A DNA stretch of 64,000 nucleotides from Burkholderiales bacterium (GTDB lineage Bacteria; Pseudomonadota; Gammaproteobacteria; Burkholderiales; Burkholderiaceae_C). Positions 17,774-26,662 of the stretch are shown one piece after another. Made by a program: the position numbers and the translations under genes. The notes beneath the pieces are model-generated. The model had not been told where the DNA came from, made no database searches, and saw only the letters and a list, made by a program, of their open reading frames with translations. Location of the stretch: assembly GCA_016223165.1 (NCBI GenBank), contig JACRPO010000017.1, forward strand, positions 62,001-126,000, in the 5' to 3' direction. Numbering within the stretch: position 1 is the first letter of the stretch; each line of letters starts with the position of its first letter.

Positions 17774-20700
17774 TCAGTCCGCGGCGCCGGCGGCGGGTGA
17801 GCGGGCGCCGGGCGCCTCGCCGGCCTCGGCAAGCTCCGGCGTGCGGATCTCGCCCGGCACGGCCCGGCGTGCGAACAGGGTGTACACCGTCGGCACCACG
17901 AATATCGTGAGCAGCGTGCCCAGCGACATGCCGCCGACGATGACCCAGCCGATCTGCCGCCGGCTCTCGGCGCCGGCCCCGGTGGACAGCGCCAGCGGCA
18001 CCGCGCCCAGCACCATGGCGCCGGTGGTCATCAGGATCGGCCGCAGGCGCAGGCTCGCCGCCTCGACCACCGCCTCCAGCGCCGAACGCCCCCGCTGGCG
18101 CAGCTGGTTCGAGAACTCGACGATGAGGATGCCGTGCTTGGTGATGAGTCCGACGAGCGTGATGAGGCCGATCTGCGAGAAGACGTTCAGCGTGCCGCCG
18201 GTCAGCCGCATCGCCGCCAGCGCACCGACCATCGACAGCGGCACCGACAGCAGGATGATGAAGGGATCGACGAAGCTCTCGAACTGCGCCGACAGCACCA
18301 GGAAGATGAACATCAGCGCCAGCACGAAGACCACGCCGAGCGAGCCCGACGAGGCACGGAACTCGCGGCTGACGCCGTTCAGCTCGGTGGCGTAGCCCGG
18401 CGGCAGCACCTTGAGCGCCGTCTCGTCCATGAACCTGAGCGCCTCGCCGAGCGCGTAGCCGGGCGCGAGGTTGGCGGTGATGGTGACCGAGCGCCGCTGG
18501 TTGAAGTGGTTCAGCTCGCGCGGGCTCACCGCCTCCCGCACCTTGACCAGCGAAGACAGCGGCACCATCGTCTCGTTGCGCCCGCGCACGAAGATGCGCT
18601 CGATGTCCTCGGGCGTCACGCGCCCCGCGGCGCCCGTCTGCACCATGACGTCGTACTGCTCTGCGTCGCGCTTGTAGCGCGTGACGACGCGGCTGCCGAG
18701 CATGGTTTCGACGGCCCGTGCCACGGCATCGACCGACACACCCATGTCGGCGGCACGTGCGCGGTCGACGTCCATGAAGATCTCGGGCTTGTTCAGCTGC
18801 AGGTCGATGTCGGGCTGCACGATGCCCGGGTTGCGCTGCATCTCGGCGACGAACTGCTGGGCGACGCGCGACATGGCGTCGTAGCTGTCGCCGCTGACGA
18901 TGACGTAGTTGATCGAGCGCTCGCGGAAGCCCTGGCCGAGGCTCGGCGGCGTCACCGGGAAGACGCTGACGCCGGGCAGGTTGCCCACCTTGGGCAGCAG
19001 GTCGCGCGCCAGCTCGATGGTCGTGCGCTTGCGGTCGGCCCAGTCGACCGTGCGCATCACCGCCGCGCCGGAGGAGACCTGCCCGCCGCCCACGAACATG
19101 AAGCGACGGTCGAACTCGGGGTATTGGGCCGTGATCTGCTCGATGGCATCGAGGTAGCGTGCGGTGTACTGCAGCGTCGCGCCGTCGGGGGCGCGCACCG
19201 GCATGAAGATGACGCCGCGGTCCTCCAACGGCGAGAGCTCGCTCTTCGCGGTGCTGAACAGCCACCAGCTCACGCCGCCCGCGGCCAGCATGACGCCGAC
19301 CACGGCCCAGCGCGCGCGCAGCGTCGCCTTCAGCGCCGCCGTGTACGCCGAGGTCAGGCGCACGAGCACCGTCTCCATGAAGCGGTCGAAGAAGTTCGGT
19401 TTCGGGTTGTGGCGCAGCAGCTTGCTGCACAGCATCGGTGTCAGCGTCAGCGCCACGAACCCCGACACCAGCACCGCCCCGGCCAGCGTGAGCGCGAATT
19501 CGCCGAACAGGCGCCCCGTGCGCCCGGGCGTGAAGGCGAGCGGCGCGAACACCGCGGCCAGCGTCAGCGTCATCGCCACCACCGCGAAGCTGATCTCGCG
19601 CACGCCCTTCAGCGCCGCCTGGAACGGCGTCAACCCCTCCTCGATGTGCCGGAAGATGTTCTCCAGCACGACGATGGCGTCGTCGACGACGAGGCCGATC
19701 GCCAGCACCAGCGCCAGCAGCGTGAGCGTGTTGACCGTGAAACCGGCCAGCGCCACGAGCGCGAAGGCGCCCACCAGGCTCACCGGGATCGTCACGAGCG
19801 GGATGAACGAAGCGCGCAGCGTGCGCAGGAAGACGAACACCACCAGCGCCACCAGCACGACGGCCTCGACGACGGTGGTGTAGACGGCCTTGATCGAGCG
19901 GTCGATGAACACCGAGAGGTCGTTCGCCTGCACCACCGTCACCGAGCCCGGCAGGTCGCGCTGGATGAGCGGCATGACGACGCGCACGCCGTCCGCCACT
20001 TCCATCGGGTTGGCGGTGGCGTTGCGGATGATGCCGGTGCTGATGGAGGGCACGCCGTTCAGCCGCACCCGGCTGCGTTCGTTGGCTGGGCCCTCCTCGA
20101 CGCGCGCGACATCGCGCAGGCGCACCGTGTAGCCGCCGGCCGTCTTGAGCGCGATGTCGTTGAACTGCGCCACCGTGTTGAGGTCGGTGCGCGAGGTGAC
20201 GCTGAATTCGCGCTGTTGGCTCTCGATGCGGCCGGCCGGCACCTCGAGGTTCTGGCGGCGCAGCGCGTCCTCGACGTCCTGCACCGTCAGCCGGTAGGCG
20301 GCGAGGCGGTCCGGGTCGAGCCAGATGCGCATCGCATACCGGCGGTCGCCGCCGATCTGCACGTCGGCGACGCCCGGCACCGTCTGCAGCCGCGGCTTGA
20401 CGACGCGGTTGATGATGTCGGTGAGCTCGAGCGTGCCCATCGTCTCGCTCGTGAAGGCGAGCCAGATGGTCGGCGTGGCGTCGGCCTCGACCTTGGCGAT
20501 GACGGGCTCGTCCACGGCGTCGGGCAGGCGGCCACGCACGCGCGAGACGCGGTCGCGCACTTCGGCGGCGGCCGTGTCCGGATCCTTGGTGAGGCGGAAG
20601 CGCACCGTGATCTGGCTCTGCTCGGTGCGCGAGATCGAGGTCATGATGTCCACGCCGTCGATGCCGGCGATGGAGTCCTCGAGCGGTTTGGTGACCTGCG

Positions 20701-20881
20701 ACTCGATGACCTCGGAGCTGGCGCCGAGCAGGCGTGTCGAGACGTTGACGAGCGGCTCGTCGATGCGCGGGTACTCGCGCACCGAGAGCTGCTTGAACGA
20801 GACGAGGCCGATCAGCACCAGCAGCAGCGACATCACGGTGGCAAGCACCGGCCGGCGGATCGAGGTCTCGGACAGTTTCAT
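17774..20881 (-). CDS. RND-family efflux permease (MdtB/MexW-like)
   Basis: A 1035-residue proton-driven inner-membrane pump. Twelve helices and two large periplasmic loops follow the RND plan. The start MKLSETSIRRPVLATVMSLL is typical of the Mdt/MexW branch. TM4 carries the proton-relay aspartates (LVVDDAIVVLENIFRH). The second-half motif is PLSMVGALAAMRLTGGTLNVFSQIG. GGAG with a 6-base spacer precedes the ATG. It follows the membrane-fusion gene by 61 bases. No outer-membrane factor gene is present, so the pair probably borrows one. Drug or heavy-solute efflux is inferred from the family. Confidence 0.95.
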   Translation of the reverse strand: MKLSETSIRRPVLATVMSLLLVLIGLVSFKQLSVREYPRIDEPLVNVSTRLLGASSEVIESQVTKPLEDSIAGIDGVDIMTSISRTEQSQITVRFRLTKDPDTAAAEVRDRVSRVRGRLPDAVDEPVIAKVEADATPTIWLAFTSETMGTLELTDIINRVVKPRLQTVPGVADVQIGGDRRYAMRIWLDPDRLAAYRLTVQDVEDALRRQNLEVPAGRIESQQREFSVTSRTDLNTVAQFNDIALKTAGGYTVRLRDVARVEEGPANERSRVRLNGVPSISTGIIRNATANPMEVADGVRVVMPLIQRDLPGSVTVVQANDLSVFIDRSIKAVYTTVVEAVVLVALVVFVFLRTLRASFIPLVTIPVSLVGAFALVALAGFTVNTLTLLALVLAIGLVVDDAIVVLENIFRHIEEGLTPFQAALKGVREISFAVVAMTLTLAAVFAPLAFTPGRTGRLFGEFALTLAGAVLVSGFVALTLTPMLCSKLLRHNPKPNFFDRFMETVLVRLTSAYTAALKATLRARWAVVGVMLAAGGVSWWLFSTAKSELSPLEDRGVIFMPVRAPDGATLQYTARYLDAIEQITAQYPEFDRRFMFVGGGQVSSGAAVMRTVDWADRKRTTIELARDLLPKVGNLPGVSVFPVTPPSLGQGFRERSINYVIVSGDSYDAMSRVAQQFVAEMQRNPGIVQPDIDLQLNKPEIFMDVDRARAADMGVSVDAVARAVETMLGSRVVTRYKRDAEQYDVMVQTGAAGRVTPEDIERIFVRGRNETMVPLSSLVKVREAVSPRELNHFNQRRSVTITANLAPGYALGEALRFMDETALKVLPPGYATELNGVSREFRASSGSLGVVFVLALMFIFLVLSAQFESFVDPFIILLSVPLSMVGALAAMRLTGGTLNVFSQIGLITLVGLITKHGILIVEFSNQLRQRGRSALEAVVEAASLRLRPILMTTGAMVLGAVPLALSTGAGAESRRQIGWVIVGGMSLGTLLTIFVVPTVYTLFARRAVPGEIRTPELAEAGEAPGARSPAAGAAD

Positions 20882-20942
20882 CGAACGCTCCGGTCAAGCA
20901 TCGGTGCGGCGCCGTCGCGGGCGGGTCGTGTTGGCCGTGCTG

Positions 20943-22301
20943 TCACGGCTGGGTGGCCGCGGGGCCCGAGCCCGCGCGCCCGGCGGTCGCGACCGCCGGT
21001 GCGCCCTGCGACGCGGCGCCGGTGCGTCCGCCGGCGCTGCCGGCCGCGCTGGCCGCGCCGGCTCCACTGGCCGCCGCGCCGCCAGTGCTGCCGGTACTGC
21101 CCTGTGCACGGCCGCCCGCCTGGCCCAGCTCGATGACGCGCACCGGCGTCGCATCGGCGCGCATCAGCCGCGCCTGGCCGGCCGTGACCACCGCGTCGCC
21201 GGGCTTCAGTCCCTCGACGATCTCGACCTTGCCCGGCACGCGCAGGCCGATACGGGCCTCCTGGCGCTGCGCGGTCTTGCCGCCGCCGGGGCCGTCGACG
21301 ACCTTGAACAGGAACTGGCGCGTGCCGAGCGGCACGAGCGCCTCCTCGGGCACAGCCACCGCGCCATCGCGCCTCGCGAAGACGACACGCGGCCGCGCGA
21401 ACATGCCCGGCCGCAACAGCGCGCCGGGGTTCTGCACGCGGGCGCGCACCAGCAGCGCGCGGCCGTTGGCGTCGACCTGCGAGTTGATCGCCACCACCTG
21501 GCCTTTGAAGGTGCTGCCCGGCATGGCATCGAGCGTCAGCTCCATCGGCAGGCCGGGGCGTGTGCGCGCGACGTAGCGCTCGGGCAGCGCGAACTCGACC
21601 TCGAGTGCCGACAGGTCCTCGATCTTCACGATGTCGGCGCCGTCCTTCACGTAGTCGCCGAGGTCCACCACACGCAGGCCGGCCGTGCCGTCGAACGGCG
21701 CCAGCACGCGCATGCGCGCCAGTTGTGCGTCGGCCAGGGCGACCTGCGCCTCGGCCACCTGCAGGGCTGCGGCGTTCTGGTCGACGGCGCTCTGGCTGAC
21801 GAAGTTCTGCGCCAGCAGTTCGCGGCTGCGCTGCAGGTTCGTGCGCGCGATGCTCGCCTGCGCCTTGGCCTGCTGGAGCTGTGCGCGCTGCAGCGTGTCG
21901 TCGAGTTGCACGAGCAGCTGCCCCTGGCGCACGGCCTGGCCGTCGACGAAGCCCAGGCGAGCGATGCGCCCGCTGACTTCGGGCCGCACCATGACGCCCT
22001 GGCGCGCCTTGAGCGAGCCGACGGCCTGCACGTCGTCGACGATCGTTATCGTCTCGGCGAGCGCGACCTCCACCGGCGCCGTTGCCGCGGGGCCCGGGCT
22101 GCCTCCCGGGCCCGGGGCACCACCGGCAGGGGCGTTGCTGCCCGCACCACTCGCGCGTGCGCCGCCGGGCGCGCCGGCATCGGCGCGTGCCATGGCGTCG
22201 GCGCTGCCGGCCGACGCCGCCACGGGCCGCTGCAGCCACCAAGCCGCCGTGCCCGCCAACGCGATGCCGGCAACGGCAACGCCCGTGTAGATCTTGTTCA
22301 A
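20943..22301 (-). CDS. RND efflux periplasmic adaptor (membrane fusion protein)
   Basis: A 452-residue HlyD/MdtA-type adaptor with an N-terminal membrane anchor (YTGVAVAGIALAGTAAWWL). A long Gly/Ala/Ser-rich linker (~28-72) precedes the barrel-sandwich hybrid domain (VMVRPEVSGRIARLGFVDGQAVRQG), the alpha-hairpin (~130-175) and the beta-barrel. The Gly/Ser/Ala-rich C-terminal tail (~390-452) is low in complexity and unusual in length. The start appears to be TTG at 22301 (MNKIYTG), supported by GGAA at a proper distance; no better ATG is near. It would link the permease to an outer-membrane channel. Confidence 0.9.
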   Translation of the reverse strand: MNKIYTGVAVAGIALAGTAAWWLQRPVAASAGSADAMARADAGAPGGARASGAGSNAPAGGAPGPGGSPGPAATAPVEVALAETITIVDDVQAVGSLKARQGVMVRPEVSGRIARLGFVDGQAVRQGQLLVQLDDTLQRAQLQQAKAQASIARTNLQRSRELLAQNFVSQSAVDQNAAALQVAEAQVALADAQLARMRVLAPFDGTAGLRVVDLGDYVKDGADIVKIEDLSALEVEFALPERYVARTRPGLPMELTLDAMPGSTFKGQVVAINSQVDANGRALLVRARVQNPGALLRPGMFARPRVVFARRDGAVAVPEEALVPLGTRQFLFKVVDGPGGGKTAQRQEARIGLRVPGKVEIVEGLKPGDAVVTAGQARLMRADATPVRVIELGQAGGRAQGSTGSTGGAAASGAGAASAAGSAGGRTGAASQGAPAVATAGRAGSGPAATQP

Positions 22302-22406
22302 GTGCTTGTTCCGGCGCTTCGCATGCCGTCCACTTTATCGCCCCGGCGATCTCCGCGCTGCGCACAGACCAAGGCGCCTACCCGGGGCCGACCCGCGCCG
22401 GGCACG

Positions 22407-23000
22407 TCAGCCTCGGGCGCGCGCGCCGGTCACTTCGTCGACACCGCGGTTGGCCAGCGCATCTGCGCGTTCGTTGCCGGGGTCGCCGGCGTGCCCCCGC
22501 ACCCAGCGCCAATCCACGTCGTGCATGGCATCGAGGCGGTCCAGCTCGTGCCACAGTTCGGCATTCTTGACCGGCTTGCCGTCCGCGGTGCGCCAGCCGC
22601 GCGCCTTCCAGTTGTGGATCCAGGTGGTGATGCCGTTCCTGACGTACTGGCTGTCGGTGTGGATGATGACCCGGCAACGGCGCTTGATCGACGTGAGCGC
22701 TTCGATCACCGCTGTCAGCTCCATGCGGTTGTTGGTGGTGTCGCGCGCGCCGCCCCAGAGCTCCTTCTCGTGCGCGCCGCTCTTGAGCCACACGCCCCAT
22801 CCGCCGGGGCCGGGGTTGCCGCGGCAGGCGCCGTCGGCGTAGACCTCGACCTGCGTGATCTCCGCATGCGAGGCCGACGCCGGACCGACGGCGGGCGACG
22901 CGTTACGTTCTTCGCCCTTCGGGCGGCCGGGCGGGCTCACTGGAGTACCTGCGGGCTGCGCCCTCCGGTATGAGCCCTTCGGGCGGCCGGGCGGGCTCAT
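22407..23000 (-). CDS. rnhA: Ribonuclease HI with repeat-derived N-terminal extension
   Basis: Cleaves the RNA strand of RNA-DNA hybrids. The catalytic core (~50-197) is complete: VEVYADGACRGNPGPGGWG (first Asp), NNRMELTAVIEAL (Glu), HTDSQYVRNGI (Asp), and the VRGHAGDPGNERADALA loop (His and last Asp). The protein is 197 residues, about 45 longer than the usual enzyme. The extra N-terminus is encoded by two copies of a repeated element and reads SPPGRPKG twice. The ATG at 23000 overlaps the stop of the methyltransferase (ATGA). A GTG inside the second element could also be used, so the true N-terminus is uncertain. Confidence 0.92.
   Translation of the reverse strand: MSPPGRPKGSYRRAQPAGTPVSPPGRPKGEERNASPAVGPASASHAEITQVEVYADGACRGNPGPGGWGVWLKSGAHEKELWGGARDTTNNRMELTAVIEALTSIKRRCRVIIHTDSQYVRNGITTWIHNWKARGWRTADGKPVKNAELWHELDRLDAMHDVDWRWVRGHAGDPGNERADALANRGVDEVTGARARG
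22914..22999. repeat. Two copies of a GC-rich 26-bp element, 60 bp apart, at the 5' end of rnhA
   Basis: The 26-bp block that begins GCCCTTCGGGCGGCCGGG and ends CGGGCTCA occurs at 22914-22939 and again, identical, at 22974-22999. The 34 bases between them complete a 60-bp unit. Each copy has GAGCCC and GGGCTC arms that can fold into a hairpin. On the minus strand it is translated as SPPGRPKG at the start of RNase HI. It looks like a dispersed REP-type element. Confidence 0.85.
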
Positions 23001-23866
23001 GCGTCGCCCCGCAGGCCGCTGTCGCGCGAGATCGGCGTCGCGCTGCCGCGTCGGTGCGCCACCACTGCGGGCGCGGGCCGCGCCTTGGCGCGCCAGTCCT
23101 GCCGGACGAGGCCGACGAGGCGCATGCCGCGCACGCGCTTGACGGCGCAGATGACGTACACCGCGCCGAGCACGGGCCACCAGCGGTCGCCGACGCGATC
23201 CATCCAGGCAAAGCGTTGCAGCCAGCGTTCGCCGGCGAGCGGCGGCCGCCAGCAGCCGAAGTGGCCGGCCTCGACCTCGAAGCCGAGCAGGCGCAGCCAG
23301 TCGCGCGCCCGCCAGTAGCCGATGAAGTCGCCGGCACGCGGCAGGAAGAGACCACGCTCGCGCGCGACCCCCATGCCGCGGCGCAGGTGGCCCAGCCGCT
23401 GGCGCAGGCCCCACAGGCTGGTCGGGTTGAAGCCGACGACGACGATGCGGCCCTCGGGCACGAGCACGCGCTCGACCTCGCGCAGGGTGTGGTGCGGGTC
23501 GCGCGCCAGCTCTAGCGCGTGCGGCAGCACGACGAGGTCGATCGACGCGTCGGGCAGAGGCAACGCGTCGAACTCGCAATGCAGCGCGGGACCGGGCCGC
23601 ATCGGCCGCGTGCTGACCGCGTCATCCGCGGGTGCGGGGGCAGGCAGCGGCTGCGGCAGCTGCATCGAGTCGCTGGCCACCCACCGGTGCGGCATGCGGT
23701 TGGCGCGCAGGCCATCGAGCTCGGGCAGGCCGAGCTGCAGCGCATGGAAGCCGAACGTGTCGGCCACTTCCTGGTCGAGGCGCGCCTGTTCCCAGGCCAG
23801 CAGATAGCGGCCCGGCGCAGTCTTCAGCCAGGCGGCCAACTCTATACTCGACTCGTCACGCGTCAT
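22997..23866 (-). CDS. Class I SAM-dependent methyltransferase
   Basis: A 289-residue methyltransferase-fold protein. The start MTRDESSIELAAWLKTAPGR (ATG at 23866) is used rather than a longer open frame that runs into unrelated sequence. A methyltransferase_11-like core spans ~70-170: FDALPLPDASIDLVVLPHALE, then LREVERVLVPEGRIVVVGFNP. The SAM-binding glycine loop at the N-terminus is poorly conserved. This gene usually sits between gloB and rnhA in Burkholderiales. Here rnhA follows with a 4-base overlap, and mltD is divergent. The methyl acceptor is unknown. Confidence 0.85.
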   Translation of the reverse strand: MTRDESSIELAAWLKTAPGRYLLAWEQARLDQEVADTFGFHALQLGLPELDGLRANRMPHRWVASDSMQLPQPLPAPAPADDAVSTRPMRPGPALHCEFDALPLPDASIDLVVLPHALELARDPHHTLREVERVLVPEGRIVVVGFNPTSLWGLRQRLGHLRRGMGVARERGLFLPRAGDFIGYWRARDWLRLLGFEVEAGHFGCWRPPLAGERWLQRFAWMDRVGDRWWPVLGAVYVICAVKRVRGMRLVGLVRQDWRAKARPAPAVVAHRRGSATPISRDSGLRGDA

Positions 23867-24061
23867 GGTTGCCGCCGAACCCCTTGCCGAACCCGACAAC
23901 GCCGCCCGGCGCGGCGACGCCACACCGATGTGGGCGTCGCCGCGAGGCGCCGGGCGCGAAGCCGCGGGCATTCTAGTGACGCACCACCGCCGTCTTGGCG
24001 GCGGTGGCTTCGATGCGGTGGCGCTCCCGGCCGCGCCGCACGAGCCGAAGCACCGCATCCG

Positions 24062-25786
24062 ATGACGGCGGCCGAGCACCAGCCGGACCGCTGTCCGACG
24101 CAGGCGCCGCTCCATCGCGCCTGGCTGGTGCTTCTGCCTTGGTGGCTTGCCGCTTGCGCCCAACTGGAGCCGCATCCGAGCGACATGCCGGCGCCGACCG
24201 TGCCCGACTCGGCGTCGTCCTCGGCGGCGAGCCCCACCCCGGCCGGCCCTGCCCCGGCCGCTGCGGTGACAGGCGCAGCGACCGAGGTCGCGCCGGCGCG
24301 CGCGGAAAGCGCGCCGCCGGGCCCTCCCGCCGCGGCGACCTCGACGGCGCCGGCCGCGGTGGAGGTGGACGCACCGCCGCCGGTCGAGTCCAGCGCACCC
24401 GTCGAGGAGTCGCTGCCGCGTCCTGCGCTGCCGCGCGTGCGCCTCGACCCCGACCAGGATGCGGAGCGCGCCGACCTCTGGCAGCGCCTGCGCGATGGCG
24501 TGGCCATCCCCGACCTCGACAACGACCTCGTGCGCAAGTGGGAGCGGTACTACGCCGGGCAGCCCGAGTATGTGCAGCGCATGGTCGAGCGCGGTGCGCG
24601 CTACCTCTTCCACATCGTCGAGGAGATCGACAAGCGCGGCATGCCGCTCGACTTGGCGCTGCTGCCCTTCATCGAGAGCGCGTTCGACCCGCAGGCGCTG
24701 TCACGGGCTCGTGCCGCCGGCATGTGGCAGTTCATGCCGGGCACCGGACGCGACTTCGAGTTGCGACAGAACGTCTTCCGCGACGACCGCCGCGGCGTGC
24801 TCGCCTCGACGCAGGCCGCGCTCGACTTCCTCGGCAAGCTGCACGAGCGCTTCGGCGATTGGCAACTCGCGCTGGCGGCGTACAACTGGGGCCCGGGCAA
24901 CGTGGCACGCGCCATCGAGCGCAACCGGCGCGCGCGCAAGCCCCTGGACCTCTCTTCGCTGCAGCGCCTGCCCGCCGAGACGCGCAACTACGTGCCCAAG
25001 CTGCAGGCGATGAAGAACATCGTGCTGCGCCCGCGTGATTTCGGCATCGAACTGGCGAAGCTCGAGAACCACCCCTACTTCCTGAGCGTGGCGATTGAGC
25101 GCGACATCGATGTCGAACTGGCGGCACGCCTGGCCGGCCTGCCCCTGGAGGAATTCAGGCAGCTCAATCCGCAGCACAACCGCGCCGTGATCCTCTCGGC
25201 CGGCACCCCGCTCGTGCTGCTGCCCTACGACAACGCCAACCAGTTCGTCCGCGCGCTCGGCGAACACGACGGCCCTCTGGCCTCCTGGACAGCCTGGGTG
25301 ACGCCGCGCACCCTGAAGACCGCCGACGCCGCCAAGCTGGTCGGCGTGGCCGAGGCGCAACTGGCGGAGGTCAACCACATCCCGCCGCGCATGCTCGTGA
25401 GAGCCGGCTCGACGCTGATCGTGCCACGCGGCGCGAAGATCACCGACGATGTCTCCGAGAGCCTGGCCGACACCGCCACACTCACGCTCGCGCCCGAGGG
25501 CATGGTCGGCCGCGTGACGAAGCTGCGCGCCGGCCCGAAAGGCGACACTGTCGCGGCAGTCGCTCGCCGTCACGGCCTGACGGCGGCGCAGGTGGCGCAA
25601 TGGAACCAGGTGGCGCCGAACGCCCGTTTCGCCCCGGGCGCGCCGATCGTGCTGACCTTGCCGGTGCGCAGGCACGTCGTCGTGTCGGGCTCCGGTGCCG
25701 GGCGCGCCTTGGCAAAGCCGGCGCCACGCGCCGCCCGCAAGCCGGCGGCAGCCGCGCCGGGCCGGGTCAAGGTCGCGACGCGCTGA
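24062..25786 (+). CDS. mltD: Membrane-bound lytic murein transglycosylase D (lipoprotein)
   Basis: A 574-residue lipoprotein that cleaves peptidoglycan glycan strands. The signal peptide ends in the lipobox LAAC (Cys32). A Pro/Ala-rich linker spans ~35-115. The SLT domain (~180-300) has the catalytic glutamate in LLPFIESAFDP, then AAGMWQFMPGTGRDF and LALAAYNWGPGNVARAI. C-terminal LysM-like repeats bind glycan; the clearest is DTVAAVARRHGLTAAQVAQW. The chosen ATG at 24062 gives the signal peptide, whereas the frame upstream has no gene-like features. It is divergent from the methyltransferase, 195 bases apart. gloB, which usually separates them, is absent. Confidence 0.93.
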   Translation: MTAAEHQPDRCPTQAPLHRAWLVLLPWWLAACAQLEPHPSDMPAPTVPDSASSSAASPTPAGPAPAAAVTGAATEVAPARAESAPPGPPAAATSTAPAAVEVDAPPPVESSAPVEESLPRPALPRVRLDPDQDAERADLWQRLRDGVAIPDLDNDLVRKWERYYAGQPEYVQRMVERGARYLFHIVEEIDKRGMPLDLALLPFIESAFDPQALSRARAAGMWQFMPGTGRDFELRQNVFRDDRRGVLASTQAALDFLGKLHERFGDWQLALAAYNWGPGNVARAIERNRRARKPLDLSSLQRLPAETRNYVPKLQAMKNIVLRPRDFGIELAKLENHPYFLSVAIERDIDVELAARLAGLPLEEFRQLNPQHNRAVILSAGTPLVLLPYDNANQFVRALGEHDGPLASWTAWVTPRTLKTADAAKLVGVAEAQLAEVNHIPPRMLVRAGSTLIVPRGAKITDDVSESLADTATLTLAPEGMVGRVTKLRAGPKGDTVAAVARRHGLTAAQVAQWNQVAPNARFAPGAPIVLTLPVRRHVVVSGSGAGRALAKPAPRAARKPAAAAPGRVKVATR

Positions 25787-25845
25787 CGACCCTCGCTCCG
25801 CTCGGCGCGCGGGCCGGGCAGGGCGCGCGCTCCCGCGGCGTGACC

Positions 25846-26355
25846 TCAGGCGTTGCCCAGGAAGTCGCGCTTGCCGAGCTCGACGCCGGCATGGCGCAGC
25901 AGCGCATACGTCGTCGTCAGGTGGAAGTACAGGTTCGGCATCACGTAGTGCTTCAGGTAGGCCTCGCCCGAGAAGCGAAGCGGGTCGCCCTGGCGCATCG
26001 GCAACACGATCTCGCGGCTTTCCGAGCCCTCGAACCCAACCGCGGGCACCGATTGCACGTAATCGACGGTGCGCTTCAGTCGCGCATGCAGGTCGGCCAT
26101 CGTCGCCTCGTTGTCTTCCCACTTGGGCACCTCGACGCCGACCAGGCGCGCCACGCAGCCCTTGGCGCCATCGCTGGCAATCTGTACCTGGCGCACGAGA
26201 GGCAGCATGTCGGGCGCCAGCCGCAGCCCGAGGTAGTTGGCGGCGTCGAACTTGCGCGCAGTGGCATGCTCTTCGGCCTTGCCGAGCCACTTCTGCGCAT
26301 TGCCGAACATGCGCACGAAGACGGGGACGCTGACGCTGTACATCGAAAGACTCAC
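25846..26355 (-). CDS. DUF1993 family protein
   Basis: A 169-residue member of the DUF1993 family, a four-helix-bundle group related to DinB. The family pattern is clear along the length: SLSMYSVSVPVFVRMFGN at the start, LAPDMLPLVRQVQIASDGAKG in the middle, and YFHLTTTYALLRHAGVELGK near the end. The biochemical role is unknown. The GTG at 26355 is chosen because AGGAG lies 7 bases upstream; an ATG four codons inside is an alternative. It is a single gene, divergent from the PEP-CTERM gene. Confidence 0.88.
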   Translation of the reverse strand: MSLSMYSVSVPVFVRMFGNAQKWLGKAEEHATARKFDAANYLGLRLAPDMLPLVRQVQIASDGAKGCVARLVGVEVPKWEDNEATMADLHARLKRTVDYVQSVPAVGFEGSESREIVLPMRQGDPLRFSGEAYLKHYVMPNLYFHLTTTYALLRHAGVELGKRDFLGNA

Positions 26356-26598
26356 TGACCTACTCCTAGTGGATGGACATTCGGGCCCGAACGTGGCGCA
26401 ATCGCGCGTCGGCACGGCGCAGCTCCCCTGGTGGGCACCGCCCGGCATGTTGACCGGCATCGATTGCCTGAGCTTGGTGCATGGATGCGCCGTTTACATC
26501 TTGCGATGGACCCCAGTGTCGACAATCCTTACACTGAGATTGAGTTGGTCGAGACGGCGATCGTCTAAGCGTTTGATTCCAGAACGAAAAAGAACTGA

Positions 26599-26613
26599 GG
26601 CACATGCCTTGCA
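26599..26613 (+). promoter_or_regulatory. Sigma-54-type promoter of the PEP-CTERM gene
   Basis: GGCACATGCCTTGCA matches the -24/-12 consensus TGGCACG-N4-TTGCA, with GG and GC exactly 12 bases apart. Transcription would start near 26624, leaving a leader of about 40 bases. A small inverted repeat (AGACG/CGTCT, 26552-26566) lies upstream. PEP-CTERM genes are known to be controlled by the PrsK/PrsR sigma-54 system. The remainder of the 307-base gap (26356-26662) is less GC-rich than its surroundings and shows no gene. Confidence 0.7.
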
Positions 26614-26662
26614 ACAAGGTGGGCGGGCGTTGCAACCCTCCACAGCTTTCGGGATAAACCTA

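Noticed and set aside
16257..20897. A single open frame of over 1500 codons on the minus strand
   Set aside because: Only the last 503 codons have acyltransferase motifs. The upstream part is antisense-frame shadow of the RND pump in GC-rich DNA; the real start is GTG at 17768.
22407..23579. RNase HI frame extended to 23579
   Set aside because: The upstream part overlaps the methyltransferase in another frame and has no family similarity; ATGA overlap at 23000 gives a natural start.
22997..24613. Longer methyltransferase reading to 24613
   Set aside because: The extra N-terminus is low-complexity and antisense to mltD; MTRDESS at 23866 is a clean start.
25787..25845. GC-rich inverted repeat after mltD as terminator
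   Set aside because: GCGCGC arms are short, loop long and no T-run; too common in DNA of this composition.
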